From Rehmannia glutinosa (lineage: Eukaryota; Streptophyta; Magnoliopsida; Lamiales; Orobanchaceae): a stretch of DNA of 64,000 nucleotides. The DNA lies in NCBI GenBank assembly GCA_016081115.2, contig CM071933.1, positions 61,704,660 through 61,768,659 on the forward strand, given 5' to 3'. The position numbers were made by a program, and so were the translations under genes. Below are positions 32,950-45,756 of this stretch, one piece after another. The notes under the pieces are model-generated. The model was given only the letters and a program-made list of their open reading frames with translations, was not told the origin of the DNA and searched no databases. Each line of letters opens with the position of its first letter. Position 1 is the first letter of the stretch.

Positions 32950-34161
32950 TGTTAGATAAATGTTTTTATCAAGATTTTGATGATTATGTTTTTATACCAA
33001 AACAATGATAATAAATGTTGTCCAAATACTCCTAAATGATTTAAAATGTTTTTGCTAATTTTTGGAGTATTTCTTAGAATTTATTTTTCGATAAAAATGG
33101 ACAACACTTTTTGATGGTTTTGTTTAAATTGGTTTTTTACACCAAAACTATGTTTATAAATGTTGTCAAAATACTCCCAAGTGATTTAAAATGTTTTTAT
33201 TAATTTTTGGAATATTTCTTGAAGTTTTTTTTGGTAGAAATCGGACAACATTTAATATTGGAGGTAAATTTGCCGCTTCAAAGTGTCGGCCGGTACATGA
33301 AGCAAAGAATATCGTGAATGAACATTCGAACTCTTAAAATCGAAGAGAGAGAGGCAGGTCAAGGTGAGGCGGCCGTCGCGCACCCCGTCGACCGGTCGAC
33401 CCCCGACGACGACTGCACTGGATCGCACTAATTGTTTCAAACGGTCGAAATCTTCAACAGGCAAGTGGTCGCTCTATGCTATTTTGTGACAAAGAAAGTT
33501 ATCTTTATTTGAAATTTTTGACAAAGAAGATTTACTTTTGATTTTTGTACAATATTTCTACATCTTGTGATCTTCTTTTTGTAGACAAAAGTGAAGATAG
33601 AGGAGCCTATGTTGGGAGCCTATGTTGGTGAAGACTTCCTATAAATAGAGGATGAATTGAAGACACAAGATACAACACATACAAGCAAAACACACAACAA
33701 GAAATCGCAAATTGTTCAAGCTTTCATTTTTACATTCTTGTTGTAATAGCCTCAAGTACTTTCAATTGCACATCTTTGAGGTCTAGGCTTTTTGATTCTT
33801 GATTACACTTGCACTCAATCTTTGTATTGGTTTCATAGAGTTGTAATCTTGAATTTTGTCCATCATTCAACACAAGACATCCTTGTGAGTATTCTTGTGG
33901 TAAGAATACACTTGGGTGATCTAGGTGATAGGTGTTTGAAGAGTGTGGTACTCTTCAAAGGTGGTGAAGGAAGATTGTGGTAATCTCCTTGAAGGTGTTG
34001 TAAGAGGATTGTGGTGATCCTCAAGGTGTTGTATTAATTGTGGTAATTAATAAAATCTTTTTTTCTTTTTGAAATCCATCCAGGAGATCTTGGGGTGGTA
34101 GAGGATTAGGCCCCCAGGTGGGTTGAACCTCTTTAAATCAACGAGTGTTGTTTAATTTCCG
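32950..34161 (+). repeat. Element B 5' LTR, first part
   Basis: TGTTAG start, two U3 repeats of about 147 bp (32963-33110 and 33111-33253), a GC-rich CGACCGGTCG zone (33280-33430), TATAAATAG at about 33642, and a break at TTCCG (34157-34161), the target duplication of element C. Confidence 0.92.
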
Positions 34162-35724
34162 TATTGGGAAATCATTTTATAGATTTTGATGAATGCCATG
34201 TAAAACTTAGAATAGGAAGTTGGCACCCCATTTTTGTTGTAAAATCGCATTGTAATAGATAGGGGTCAAGCCGAGTTAAGTCACTATGCCTAAACATGCA
34301 AGAAGACAATGGAGACTAGAACGAAGACTCGTTGCAAGAACAAGCTAAGTATGGCAAAGAAGAGAAGACGGAACTCGATCAAGGTGCGGTGAGATGCGGT
34401 GAGTAAGGTATCATCAAAGTCAACTCAAGACAATGCCAAGTCTCAAGGTTGAAGTGATGAAGAGTCATCAAATGATTGGAAGTCGACTAAGTCACCTGGG
34501 GGATGTGAAGAAAATGTAGTCAAGTCAAGACAACGAAAGAGATCCGTTGTACGTAAATCAAGAAAATTACTTAAACAAGTAATACCTCCATACTACCTTT
34601 CTTGAAGTGCTCGGTCCCAAGAAAGCGTGCAAAAGGAATAAACCAATGGGAAGCACTACACCATGTCGAACTCTAAAAGTCAAGAACAATTCATACGAGG
34701 AAGTGGCAATTCAAGGATCGCAACAAGACAAGCCAACGACCACAAGTGACTTTCAAAAATAAGTACATATCTCTTCAACAGGCGATTTTTGAAAGATCAC
34801 TATAAAAGGCCGAGGAATAACTTTGAGAGAAGGTTACTCGAACCACGAACATTTCAAGCAAACATTTGAATCAGAACCTAAAACATTCTCAAATCATTCA
34901 AGATTAATCCTCAAGCCTACATTACGAAGAAAATCAATCCAACACTCACCGTGAAGGAAAGATAACTTCAATTAGTTGAAGAGGAAATTTTGAAGAATCA
35001 AGGGGTCTACATTCCACGGAGGATTGTAGGAAGGTTCAAGGTCGAACGATCTCTCAAGTTTTTGGAGGGCTTCGTGATCAAATCCAAGAAGCTTGAGCAA
35101 GTGGGTCAGTAGCAAAGGCACGCGTGCCTGTGAAGAAGAAGTTCGAGTCGCACGAGAAGCCAATTTGCGTGACCAAGGCATCTCGGATCGAATCCCAAAG
35201 GATCAAGTCAATTTGTGTGATCAAGACTTTATATATGGACATTACCACTCGTATACCGATCAATACTTAGTGGATTCCTCCGGGAGTTGGAGAAGAGAGG
35301 AGTAGAAGAATTACCCCATCTTCGAACCTCTATAAAAACTTATCGTGTCATTTACATTTCAAAGACTTTAATTCCTCGCATCTTATTTATTTAACTCTGT
35401 GATAAATTTTCCATCCAATTGATAATCAATGTGTGCTAAAACCAAGTATTAAAATAAACTTAACCAAATTCAAGGGTGTTAAGTCTTAGATTTGAAAACA
35501 AATCACAATGAGTTAAGTCTTTTTAGTCAAAACAAGTGAGTTATTTTATCAACAAACTCAATCGAGTCTGTTGAGTGACTAACTCTATTTGATTAACTAA
35601 CTTAGTGTCCATCAAGGACACGGTGTGAAGTACTAACTCGATTACTTAAAAGGACTAATTTGAAAAGTTGGTAAGGTTTATTCAACCCCTTCTAAACCTT
35701 ACACTCACACCCTTGGGACCTACA
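34162..35724 (+). repeat. Element C 5' LTR
   Basis: Begins TATTGGGAAATC (expected TG, changed) and ends GGGACCTACA. It matches 45757-47318 along its whole length but with many small indels. Confidence 0.92.
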
Positions 35725-35726
35725 AG

Positions 35727-35739
35727 TGGTATCGAGCGG
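35727..35739 (+). other. Element C primer binding site, one base short
   Basis: TGGTATCGAGCGG two bases after the LTR. It equals the usual TGGTATCAGAGC with one A missing, exactly as in element B at 47434. Confidence 0.75.
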
Positions 35740-35850
35740 TTGGTTCATTGAGCCTTCCGCACCGGTTCTTGAACTAGATCTCCAAATTTTTCAAAGTCCT
35801 TTTTAGCACTTAAGTTTTCAAAACTCCTTTTACTATCAAAAGTTATTATC

Positions 35851-38800
35851 ATGGAAGCAAATTTGACACGCATCCCTATGTTCACAATTGAAGAATTTGA
35901 TGATTGGAAAATTCGTATGCGAAAGCTCATCTATCAAAGATTACATGATGAGATGTGGATAGTGATAGAGGATGGGCCAGCGCAAATTTTAAAAGTGAAC
36001 ACAACTGTTAAGAGGAGAGTCAAAGAAATTTGAAGGTGAAGAGGATGTTGCTCCCCGGACAGCTATGGTTGAAAAACCAAGAGTTTGAATGGACAAATAA
36101 TGTGAAAAAGATATAACCTGGACAATGTGGCCAAGGACATTCTTTACAAAACATTGGACAAAGCCATGTTCAATAAAGTCAAATCATGCAAAATGGCTAA
36201 AAAATGCGGGACAAGCTAACATTGATTTGTGAAGGCTCAGAGCAAATCAAGGAAAAAAATTATCGGTGGTTGTACGTAAATTTGAGAATTTCAAAATGAT
36301 CGCAGGAGAGACCTTGGATCAACTTGATGCTCGGTTCACGTAAATTACCAACGAGCTATCTCGCACTTGGAAAAGAATATACACGAAGAAATGTGTATGA
36401 AGATCCTAAAAAGTCTCTCGGTGAATGGGAAATGAAGGTCATGGCACTAAGACATTCCATGGACCTATCCAAGACATCCAACCATGAGCTATTCTCAAAT
36501 CTCAAAGCCTACGAATTTGAGCCGAGAAGAAAAGACCAGGAAGAGACAATTTGTACCCAAAACAAGAACTCTAATTGTTAAGGATGGCAAGAGAGCTGAG
36601 GTCAAAGAAGTCATTGACCCGGAGGAAATAGCCCCGATGGTTAAAAGGTTCAACAAGTTCTTCAATAAGAACTACAAGAGAGGCAAGGCGCTAATCCTCC
36701 AGAAGACACTCCCTCCCTCCAAGTCAAGGGAAGATAGGCCAACCAAGAAAAAGAGCATCAAAAAGTGAATATCAAAGAGCCGACAATCTAAGAATGGAAA
36801 GAGTCGATCAAAAGGTTGAAAATCTATCTTTGAACTGAGCAACCAGGTCACTATGCCATTGATTGCCGATATCATGTAGTCAACAAATACATGAATGAAG
36901 AAGAAAGAAAGGTCTTCAGAGAAAGAAGACAAGAAAAGAAAAAGGCAATGTTGGCTGCAGACTCGCCGAGACGGCAAGTCAAGAGACACAGTTGATTGAG
37001 AGAGTAGTGAGTGACTACTCAAGTGACTCTGAAGAAGAAGCCTTGATCTGTTTGATGGCCAAGGAGCAAGACCAACCTGACCAAGAAGATGAGGTACACT
37101 CTAACTCATCACACTCAGATTCTAGTGATAGTGACTGTGACACACACACTTCATCACCCACTGATCTTTATGATTCATTAGGCAAAATGATGAAAGATTT
37201 TGAACACATTAAATCCTCACACACACTACTAAATGAGGAAAACGACTACTCAAGAGTCAAAACTCACAGCTGACTAAGGAGCTGAGTACTCTAAGTCAAA
37301 TAGCTGATGAGAATGAAAGCCTAAAGACTGAAAATGCTAAGCTAATAGCAAGAGATAGCTGCTATAGAAAAGAGGAAAATGACCTCAAAAATGTGATTGC
37401 CTCATTCACTAAGGCATCTAAATCATTGGATGATCTTATTATGAGTCAAAGAGAATGTGGAGACAAGACAGGCTTAGGATTTAATTCCTCTGTGCTATGT
37501 CAAGCTCCAAAAGTGATTTTGGAAAAAGGATCTTCAAGCAATGAAGTATCTCAAAAATCCAAAACTCCAAATGGTGCACACACATCTATTCCAAAGCACA
37601 ATCACAAGCAAACCGGCCTTGGCTATAAAGGAAAAGGGAAAACAGCCCGATTGAGTGTCTTTGAGAGGACAAGCGAGAAGAAATCGGTAGAGTTCCTCAA
37701 AGCAAACTCCAAACAGAAATACTCAGAAAGAAGAAACAGAGCTACCAAAAACCCCGGAAGTTCTATAAAAGAAATACATATGAAGGGAATGGTAGAAAGC
37801 ACCAAGCCAAGCCGATTGGAATAATGTGAACTATCGGAAAGACCTATGGAATATAAGCCCAAATGGCAAAGGCCAGAACTCAACAAAGGCCATTCCAAAG
37901 ATATAAGAGCTTTCATCAAAGACACATATGCACCTAGGCACTACACTCGGAGACATCACAACTACCCAAAGAGGGCAATTGCTAAAACACTACACATGCA
38001 TACAAACAAAAGAGACGGTTGTATGAACCTAGAACCCCAAGAAATTTGCTAAAGTTAATTATGATTATGGCATCGATAGATGGCAATCTCTTAGAGTCAA
38101 ATCAATTGGCTATAGGTTGGTTAGATCATCTCACAATACTAACCCCTCGGGACCCGGACAAGTATGGGTACCTAAAACTTAATTTCCTTGATTGCGGGTT
38201 CAAGGAACAGGTTGAGTGCCAAGGAACCTGGTACATGGATAGTGGTACATTCCCGGACACATGACGAGAAACAAGAAAATCTGTCAAAATTCAAGAAAGT
38301 CGAGGTGCAAAAGTCATATTTGGAGGAAATGAAGCTCCGGGAGAAATAAGACGCATTGGATCCATCAAGAAAAATGGATTAGAAATCACAGATGTTGCAT
38401 ATGTTGAAGGACTCAACTTCAACTTGCTAAGCATCACCAACTCGTGACAAGGGTTATAATGTTGGATTTAACATGGGTATATGCCAAATCAAGGATAATG
38501 AATCAAATGAAGTTGTGTTGCAAGGATGCGGACAAAAGAACATGTATGTCGTGGATTGGTCATTTTCGCAACACCAAGCTTTGTCTATTAGCAAAGAGCA
38601 TAGTTGAGTCAAGTCGGTTTTTGTGGCACAAGAAGAGTCGAGTCACCTGAATTTCAAAACGATTAACAAGCTTGCGGAAGCAATCTTGTGGAAGGACTTC
38701 CGGACTCAAAGATACAAGAAGGAGAGTATATGTGACGCATGTCGAAGGAAAACAAATCAAATCATCATTCAAAGAAAAGACATGTCCATCTTCAACAAGA

Positions 38801-41770
38801 ATATTGCATCCGCTACATATGGATCTATTTGGTCCAGTTGAACCAGCCCCTAGTACAAGTGGGAAGAAATACACCTTAGTAGTAGTAGATGACTACTCAA
38901 GATATACATGGACAATATTCATGTGTAAGAAGAAAGAAACTCTACTGTAAAACTACCACGGTTGATGAAGAGGATTCAAAATGAGAAAAGTCAAACCATT
39001 ATCAAAATAAGATCAGGCGGAGGAACCGAGTTTGTCAATGGTATAATAACTCGATATTGTATTGAAAATGGTATTGGTCATGAATTATCTGCAGCAAGGA
39101 CTCCCAACAGAATGGAGCGAGAAAGAAGGAATAGAACTCTCAAAAAGCGGCAAGGACCATGTTAGTGAAGGGGTTACCTAAAAGATTTTGGTGAAAGCAA
39201 GAATAAACATAGCATGCTACACTCAAAATAGATGCATGATAAAAGCACGGTGACAAAGACTCCTATGAGATTTGGGGGAGAAAACCAAATGTTGCATATT
39301 TTAGAATATTTGGATGTAAATGCTTCATCCATAATAATGGCAAAGATTATTTGAAGGCTTTTGATGCTAAAGGTGATGAAGGTATCTTCTTGGGATACTC
39401 GGTGAAAAGCAAAGCCTACTGAGTACTCAACAAGAGGACTATGGTTACTGAGAGGAATCCATTCATGTGGTGTTTGATGAGCCAAATGTAAATGGAGAAG
39501 ACATTGAAGAGTCACTAATAATTTGAATCAACCAACCATGCGAGAAGAGTCCCTATGTTGAAGTCAAGCCTGGAATTATAAACCCGGATGAAGATGAGAT
39601 AGCCGAGTCTCAAAAAAGTGGAAAATCTGCAGCTAAGTGATGACGAGAGAGTCGATCAAAGCAACATAGCCGCAAGACGATCGAATCCGGCTAACTTACT
39701 CCAACCGATGTAAGATGGGAGAGACCATCCACCGTAACTAGTCATTGGAGATATAAGAGAAGGTGTCAAAACAAGATCCGAACTCAACAAAAGTTATGTT
39801 CACATGCTTTATCTCACAAATAGAGCCTAAAGATGTGTCACAAGCATTGGATGACACACATTGGATTCAAGCTATGCAAGAAGAAGTCTGAATCGAGTTT
39901 GAAGGAAATAAAACTCGGCCATAACAAGAGATCTACCGCCTTGATGTTTGAATCGTTCGCAAAGCTGGAGCGGAGGCAAAGCAGAGACGAAGGTGAGAGC
40001 AGGGGGTGAGCGAGGGTAGGATGTAAACAAAGAAGAATTGCTATCCCGACAGCGTAGAAACTAATAAAGATCGAGCCTACGAGAAGAGATTCGTGGACCG
40101 CTTGCCGGTTTGAACTCATGAGATTGAGAGAGATAGCAATGTCGATCGCGATTCATAGAACCAACGGAGTAGAAGCATTCGGAAACATCCTAACCACCTA
40201 GGGCCACAGGTCGAATCCTAGCACAAGAGTTTTCGTCATTTGGATTAAGACGACTTAGCTACTTGTCCAACTATTCGGTAGCAGTTTGACCGTCTTGAAT
40301 CAACAGCAGATAGGACTTTAGCGAACGAGCAATCGTACTACTTGGCTTTAAGAGAAGGTGGGTAGTATGGGAATTGGTTCAAAGACCCACCCATCAAAAT
40401 GTTATTGGCACTAAATGGGTGTTGAGAAACAAGATGAACCAGGAAGGTTACGTGGTAAGAAACAAAGCAAGATTAGTAGCCAAAGGATATTGCAAGAAGA
40501 AGGGATAGATTTTGATGAAACATTTGCCCCTGTAGCAAGATTGGAAGCTATAAGGATGTTTCTTGCCTATGCAGACTCACAAGAATTTTATTGTATATCA
40601 AATGGATGTAAAGAGTGCATTCCTTAATGGTTTATTGGAAGAAGAAGTGTATGTTGAACAACCTCCAGGATTTGAGCGAGAAGACTCTTGGAGATAAGGT
40701 ATACAAACTCAAGAAAGCTCTATATGGATTGAAACAGGCACCAAAAGCATGGTATGATACTTTGTCACAATTCCTGATCGAGAACGGATTCACAAAAGGC
40801 AAAGTGGATAGAACACTCTTGTAATTCAAGATGCGAAGAGTAAATTGCTTGTTCAAATATATGTGGATGACATTATTTTTGGATCCACAAACAAAGAGCT
40901 GTGTGATAAATTTTCAAACCTCATGCAAAGCAAATTCGAAATGAGCATGATGGGAGAGCGACATTCTTCCTTGACTCCAAGTGAAACAAATTGAAGGATG
41001 GAACCTTCATAAGTCAAATAAAATACACGAGAGATTTAATGAAGAAATTTGGCATGGAAGAGAAGTCTTACGTGAAAATACCAATGAATACATCATCAAA
41101 ATGGACATGGATGCAGATTGCAAGCAGTAGATCAAACAAGATCAGAGCACTTATGGATCATTGCTTTATCTCACAGCAAGCGGGCGGACATCACCTTTGT
41201 TGTAGGTGTATGTGCAAGATTTCAATCTGCTCCAAAAGAAAGCCATATGATCTGCAGCCAAGAGAATCTTGAGATATTTGAAAGGAAGCAAGAAGTGGCT
41301 TATGGTATCCAAAGGAAGGTGGATTCAAGCTAATTGGCTATTCGGACTCGACTATCTTTGGATGTAGAGTTGGCGGAAGAGCACCTCAAGCACATGTCAA
41401 ATGCTTGGAAACAAAGCTAATTTCTGGTTTAGCAAAAAGCAAAATTCAATAGCCACCTCTACAAACGAGAATACATAGCTGCGGCACTGTTGTGCCCAAG
41501 TCCTATGGATGAGACAAAGCGGTGAGAGACTATGAAGTTGAAGAAAAGGAAATTCCAATCATGTGTGATAACACAAGTGCAATTGCAATCACTCAAAATC
41601 TGTGTTGCACTCAAGAACAAAGCATATCGATGTCGATATCACTTCATAAGAGATCATGTTGAAAAGAAGGACATCACCTTGAATATATTTCAACCGATAA
41701 ACAGTTGGTGACATATTCACAAAACCATTATGTGAGTCGAGATTTGAAGAACTCAAGCATGAGTTAGGGT
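35851..41770 (+). pseudogene. Element C gag-pol, broken
   Basis: Segments in order: gag (start ATG 35851, MEANLTRIPMFTIEEFDDWK), a second gag block (36380-36510), a decayed CCHC knuckle (about 36833-36880), an acidic Ser/Asp-rich linker (37020-37200), protease DSG (about 38237), pre-integrase and zinc region (38620-38790), integrase core starting DLFGP (about 38822), RT with DFDETFAPVARLEA (about 40510), LYGLKQAPKAWY (about 40720) and YVDDIIFGS (about 40860), and RNase H ending near 41760. The integrase second Asp motif reads SGGG and not SDNG. Frames change many times, and foreign DNA interrupts the RT start at about 39912-40360. Non-functional as read. Confidence 0.85.
39912..40360. other. 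Unrelated DNA inside element C's reverse transcriptase
   Basis: Up to about 39911 the copia gag-pol homology runs to the conserved QAMQEE...FERN region, and it resumes at about 40362 with the VWELV-like, GTKWV and RNKMNQEG motifs. The roughly 450 bases between are not copia and are visibly richer in G+C. I find no terminal repeats or target duplication. The source is unknown; a minus-strand frame through it includes a hydrophobic stretch (SIFISFYAVGIAILLCLH). Confidence 0.55.
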
Positions 41771-42345
41771 TAATTGGTGACTCGGAAGACTCAAAGAAAA
41801 GAAATGCAACATGAAAAAGGAAAAAGAGTTGAACTCTCAAATCGGCTAAGTGAAATAGCCAGATCGAAAAAGACAGTGTGCATCGAGTTAGGTTTGAAAT
41901 TTGGTCAGTCACTAGGAGAATCGTGAGAAGAAGAGTTAAATCGGCTAAGGGATAAGTTGAGTCATTTATGAGCAAAGTGACAAAAACGCAATCGTTTTTA
42001 CTAAGCGGGAATGTTTTTAAGAATGACGTCAAGATAATTATGACGTGTACAGGCAAAAAGCCGCACACCAAGCTTATGATTGGATATAAATCTTTGCCGC
42101 ATTAAATACGAGACATTAAATGCTAATCGACGCAAAATCTAAGCCGTTGATTTCGATCACATTTCAAAAACCACCCGCACGCCCTTTCATGAACCATACT
42201 TAAACCATTTTCGTCCGTTTCTCTCACACATTACCAAAAACTGCATTCATTTCTCTCTCTCAAAAGCAAAGGCAAAAACTCTCTCTCAAAACCCTATCAA
42301 TCTTCAAATCACCTTCTAAGTTTCGTTCGGTGAAATCTTTGAAAA

Positions 42346-45300
42346 ATGGCATCTACTCATGATTTTGTCAAGCTAGGAAAGCAAATCCACACCGGGTCTC
42401 TTGTGGATTTCGAGGGTATGGTCAAACAGGGGGTCCGATGAAGCTCTCGTAAAGAAGATCGCTGAAAAACTAGAAACGCCTGGGGCTAAAACCATTTTCG
42501 ATGACGGAGTTTCCGATGACCTATGTGGAAGAGGTCGCACGATTCTCACGTGAACGCCGAGATTCACGATGAGGGGATCAAATCATCTATTCACGGGGAA
42601 GGAGTTCATCATTATCGGCAAGGATTTGGCGAACTTTCGCCGTTCATGGCGGAAGGAACACGAGAAATCAATGAAGTGATGTTGACTTCGCTGCTTGGAA
42701 GGAAGTAGCCAAGACCGATTGTATCTTGAAAAAGATAGCCTACACATGACTAACAAGAGGATGTTGAAGGAGGACTACCACAAATTGTTGGACATCGTTG
42801 CCAAATGCATAGACATCAATTTGGCAGCTTTGACCAATGTCTAAAGAAAAATTGATCGTTATGGTGCGATCATTGAAGAAAAGAAAGTGAATCGGGTGAG
42901 AGTTTGTCTACAATGACGCGTTAACGTTGGGAACAAATCCTTTCGGAGGCGGAATGTTTGGAGGTTCCCTAGGATACGGTGCAGTAATTGGTGGTGATGG
43001 AGGTAAAAGGAGTCCCTCTTCGACATGGAAAGGCGTTCCATGTAAACAAGAGGATGTTCGAGATCAAACCTCTGGCGCACGAAGAGAGCCTACGCTAAGA
43101 GAGGCGTCACGAGTGAGGAGAATCGGTGACCCTCGAAGATACGATTGTCTCTCTCCACCAAAGAAGGAGGTCGCCCTGCGGCTGCTAAGAGAACCGCATG
43201 AGAAGACCCTAAGACAAGTGACACTTTGTCGAAAGGGATGTCCAATGCCTCGCCGCAGATTGAGACTACGAGGAGGTAATGAAGGCCAACGGGAGGTTGA
43301 GATTTCCGGGGGTAAAGAAGTCAAGTACGAACATCCTCCTGCTATCATTGATCCATCGAGAAAAGGAGATAAGTGTGCTTCACGATTCCCAGGATAATCG
43401 ATGTAACCTTCCGGGATCGGAAGGAGACGATGAAGCCGAGTCATCCCCTGTGATCGATCCAAAAGACTCGGTGAGGATGTTCCAACCACGAGTAAGTCGA
43501 CTCAAGACCACTCGTCAAACTTTCAACTTTGATGATGAGCCACCCATGGAAATCTCATCATCGTCCGATGACGCTTCCGATAAGGCCGAGGACCGATCAA
43601 CTCACTTGGAAAAACCGGTGAGATCGACGAAGGCTGTTGAGACAATGAGGCTCGGCAAAGTCGGGTCAACTTCACAACAGACCCCGGTGAAAGAGTCCCG
43701 CGCGGGCTCCCCAAGCCGCAGCAGGTTCGACTCCACAAGGAACTTCACGAGCACCACTCATCATTGAACAAATCCCGATTGCCCGTGATGATCCCTTCGT
43801 AGAATCATTTCCTTCTCTCCGGAGGTACCCGACCTCCCGAAGAGTCGAAAAAGAGATCTTGAGCGCTTCCCACGACTGAGATCCTGTCATTCCATCGATA
43901 CCATCGTTCGGTGACTATGATTTTTGCCGCTGGCCGTCGGCTAAAACAGAGGAACATCCAAGTTCGGGGGTGTTCAAAGCATTATTTGCTGAAATTGAAT
44001 GGATGGAAAGACACCAGGCCTCGATGGACATGAGATCGGATAACAGAGATGCCAACCTTGCTGCCGACTTGAGAGGCATAATAGTCGAGAATCCGGGAGT
44101 GGTGGCAAAAAGAAGAAACAATGCGTGTGGAACAAGCTAAATATTTGAGAACATTGTTCAACAAGTTGTTGGTCCAGCGGCGAGAATGCCGATGCAAAGA
44201 CAAAATTGAAAGAACACATTGAGCAAATGCATGAATCTCACCTTCTTTGAGATAAAGTTCTTTGCGTGAGCAAAATAAGAATGAGCTCCTGCGTATGGAA
44301 GAAAACATGGATCGAAAATTCAGCCTTCTCATGGCTGAGATGAAGTTGATTAAAGTGAATCCAACGCTACTCGCTCACGAGTTTAGCAAAGATACTCCGC
44401 AGCAGACTCGATCGTAACTCGGCTATCGTCAATGAGACTCAACTTCCCCTTGCTAGTTTGTTTCGGGGTTCCTCTCTCCTTTGATGATGCAAAAGGGGAA
44501 GAGGAATACCTAAAAGTATTGAAGGGATCTCGAAGTTGAGAAGGAGGAAGAATTTGTGAAGGCAAAGACGATTGAGGAAGTATTAAAAGAAAAGAAAGTG
44601 AAGTCTGTTGAGGGGAGGATCGAAAGATGTGACCTTGATGATTTAAAACCCCCAACAAAGTCTTGTCACATCACGGTGATATTATCAACAAACTCTCGGT
44701 GACTCGCCACTCCAACACTGCACCAATGGCCGAAAAGAGAAAAAGACATTGAAGCGAGGGATGGAGGAAGTGGAAGGAAGGATGAATGCCCGAGTTATGG
44801 ATATTTTGAAACAACATGGAGGCATTCCAAAGAGACAGAGACACTTATGCCATCTCGGATCTTTAATCGAGCAAGATCAGTTGATGAATTTAAAACGCCG
44901 CATTTGAAGGATACTTCGCAAACATGTCCATGGCTCAAGCCTGGGACTTATCTTGGGAAAAGTGGTCTCACACTATGTGAAGAAGGCGACAGAGCTGACA
45001 GACTCATCGATCGCTCTCACTGGTCACTCCGCTAGTCACTCAATTTGGGAAGAAGAAGACCCCAAGACAATACACGCCCCAGGAGGTAGATGAAGAAGCG
45101 ATGGTGGAGGAAGAGGTTTGGACCTAGATCTCTCGCCCAAAAACATTGAGTACATAGATCCAGGCAAGAAAGGATGGATCTTGGGTCAGTTTTGACGAAG
45201 TAGCCAACCGCAAGTGGCTAAGAACAATGTTGAGTATGTGAAAAGAATTGAAGAAGAAAATAAAAGACAAACTCAGCTATGGGAAGAGAGACAATAGAGA

Positions 45301-45430
45301 CTAAGAAGAGATGAAGGCGCTCGGAAGGCGTATGAAAAGAAGAAGAAGCGGAACAAGATGAGAAAAAGAAAAGAAGATCGGAAGATGACAGAGTGAAGAA
45401 GATGAAAGAAGGAGGAAGCGAAGGAGATGA
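42346..45430 (+). pseudogene. Element C extra 3' ORF region (env-position gene), broken
   Basis: After RNase H comes about 500 bp of spacer, then an ATG at 42346 (MASTHDFVKLGKQIHTGSLV) and about 3 kb of DNA that shows coding-like segments in changing frames. These are Lys/Glu-rich, with long charged, likely coiled-coil stretches near 44250-44350, 44500-44660 and 45235-45420. SIRE-type copia elements are known for an extra gene in this position, often called envelope-like. I see no convincing membrane segment here, so the name env would be an inference. Confidence 0.5.
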
Positions 45431-45740
45431 AGTGTTGTTGTCCACCCTTCATGTATTTTACTATGTAAATACATTTTATGTAAGTCTTTTGTATACTATA
45501 TAAAAGCGTACAAAATCTATACTTGTGTAAACATAGATGACATGGTTAGCTTAAGCCTGGTTAAACTCGATACATTTTTGTTGGTTTAAGCTCGATACAC
45601 TCTGTGAACACTATGTAAAGAACAAGGATGTTATGATCAATAAAAGATCGATTCTAAACATACATTCCGTGGTTCTACATTTTATCGTATGTATCTTTCT
45701 TTGTTAAATAATTGTATGGATGTTTTAAGTTTTGGCATCA

Positions 45741-45756
45741 TCAAAAAGGGGGAAAT
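45741..45756 (+). other. Element C polypurine tract
   Basis: AAAAAGGGGGAAA lies immediately before the 3' LTR, after the ATCATC seen in the same position in element B. Confidence 0.8.

Noticed and set aside
40632..45445. Many 60-160 codon open frames on both strands across element C
   Set aside because: They follow purine-rich strand bias in decayed coding DNA. Motif order supports only the plus-strand retroelement reading.
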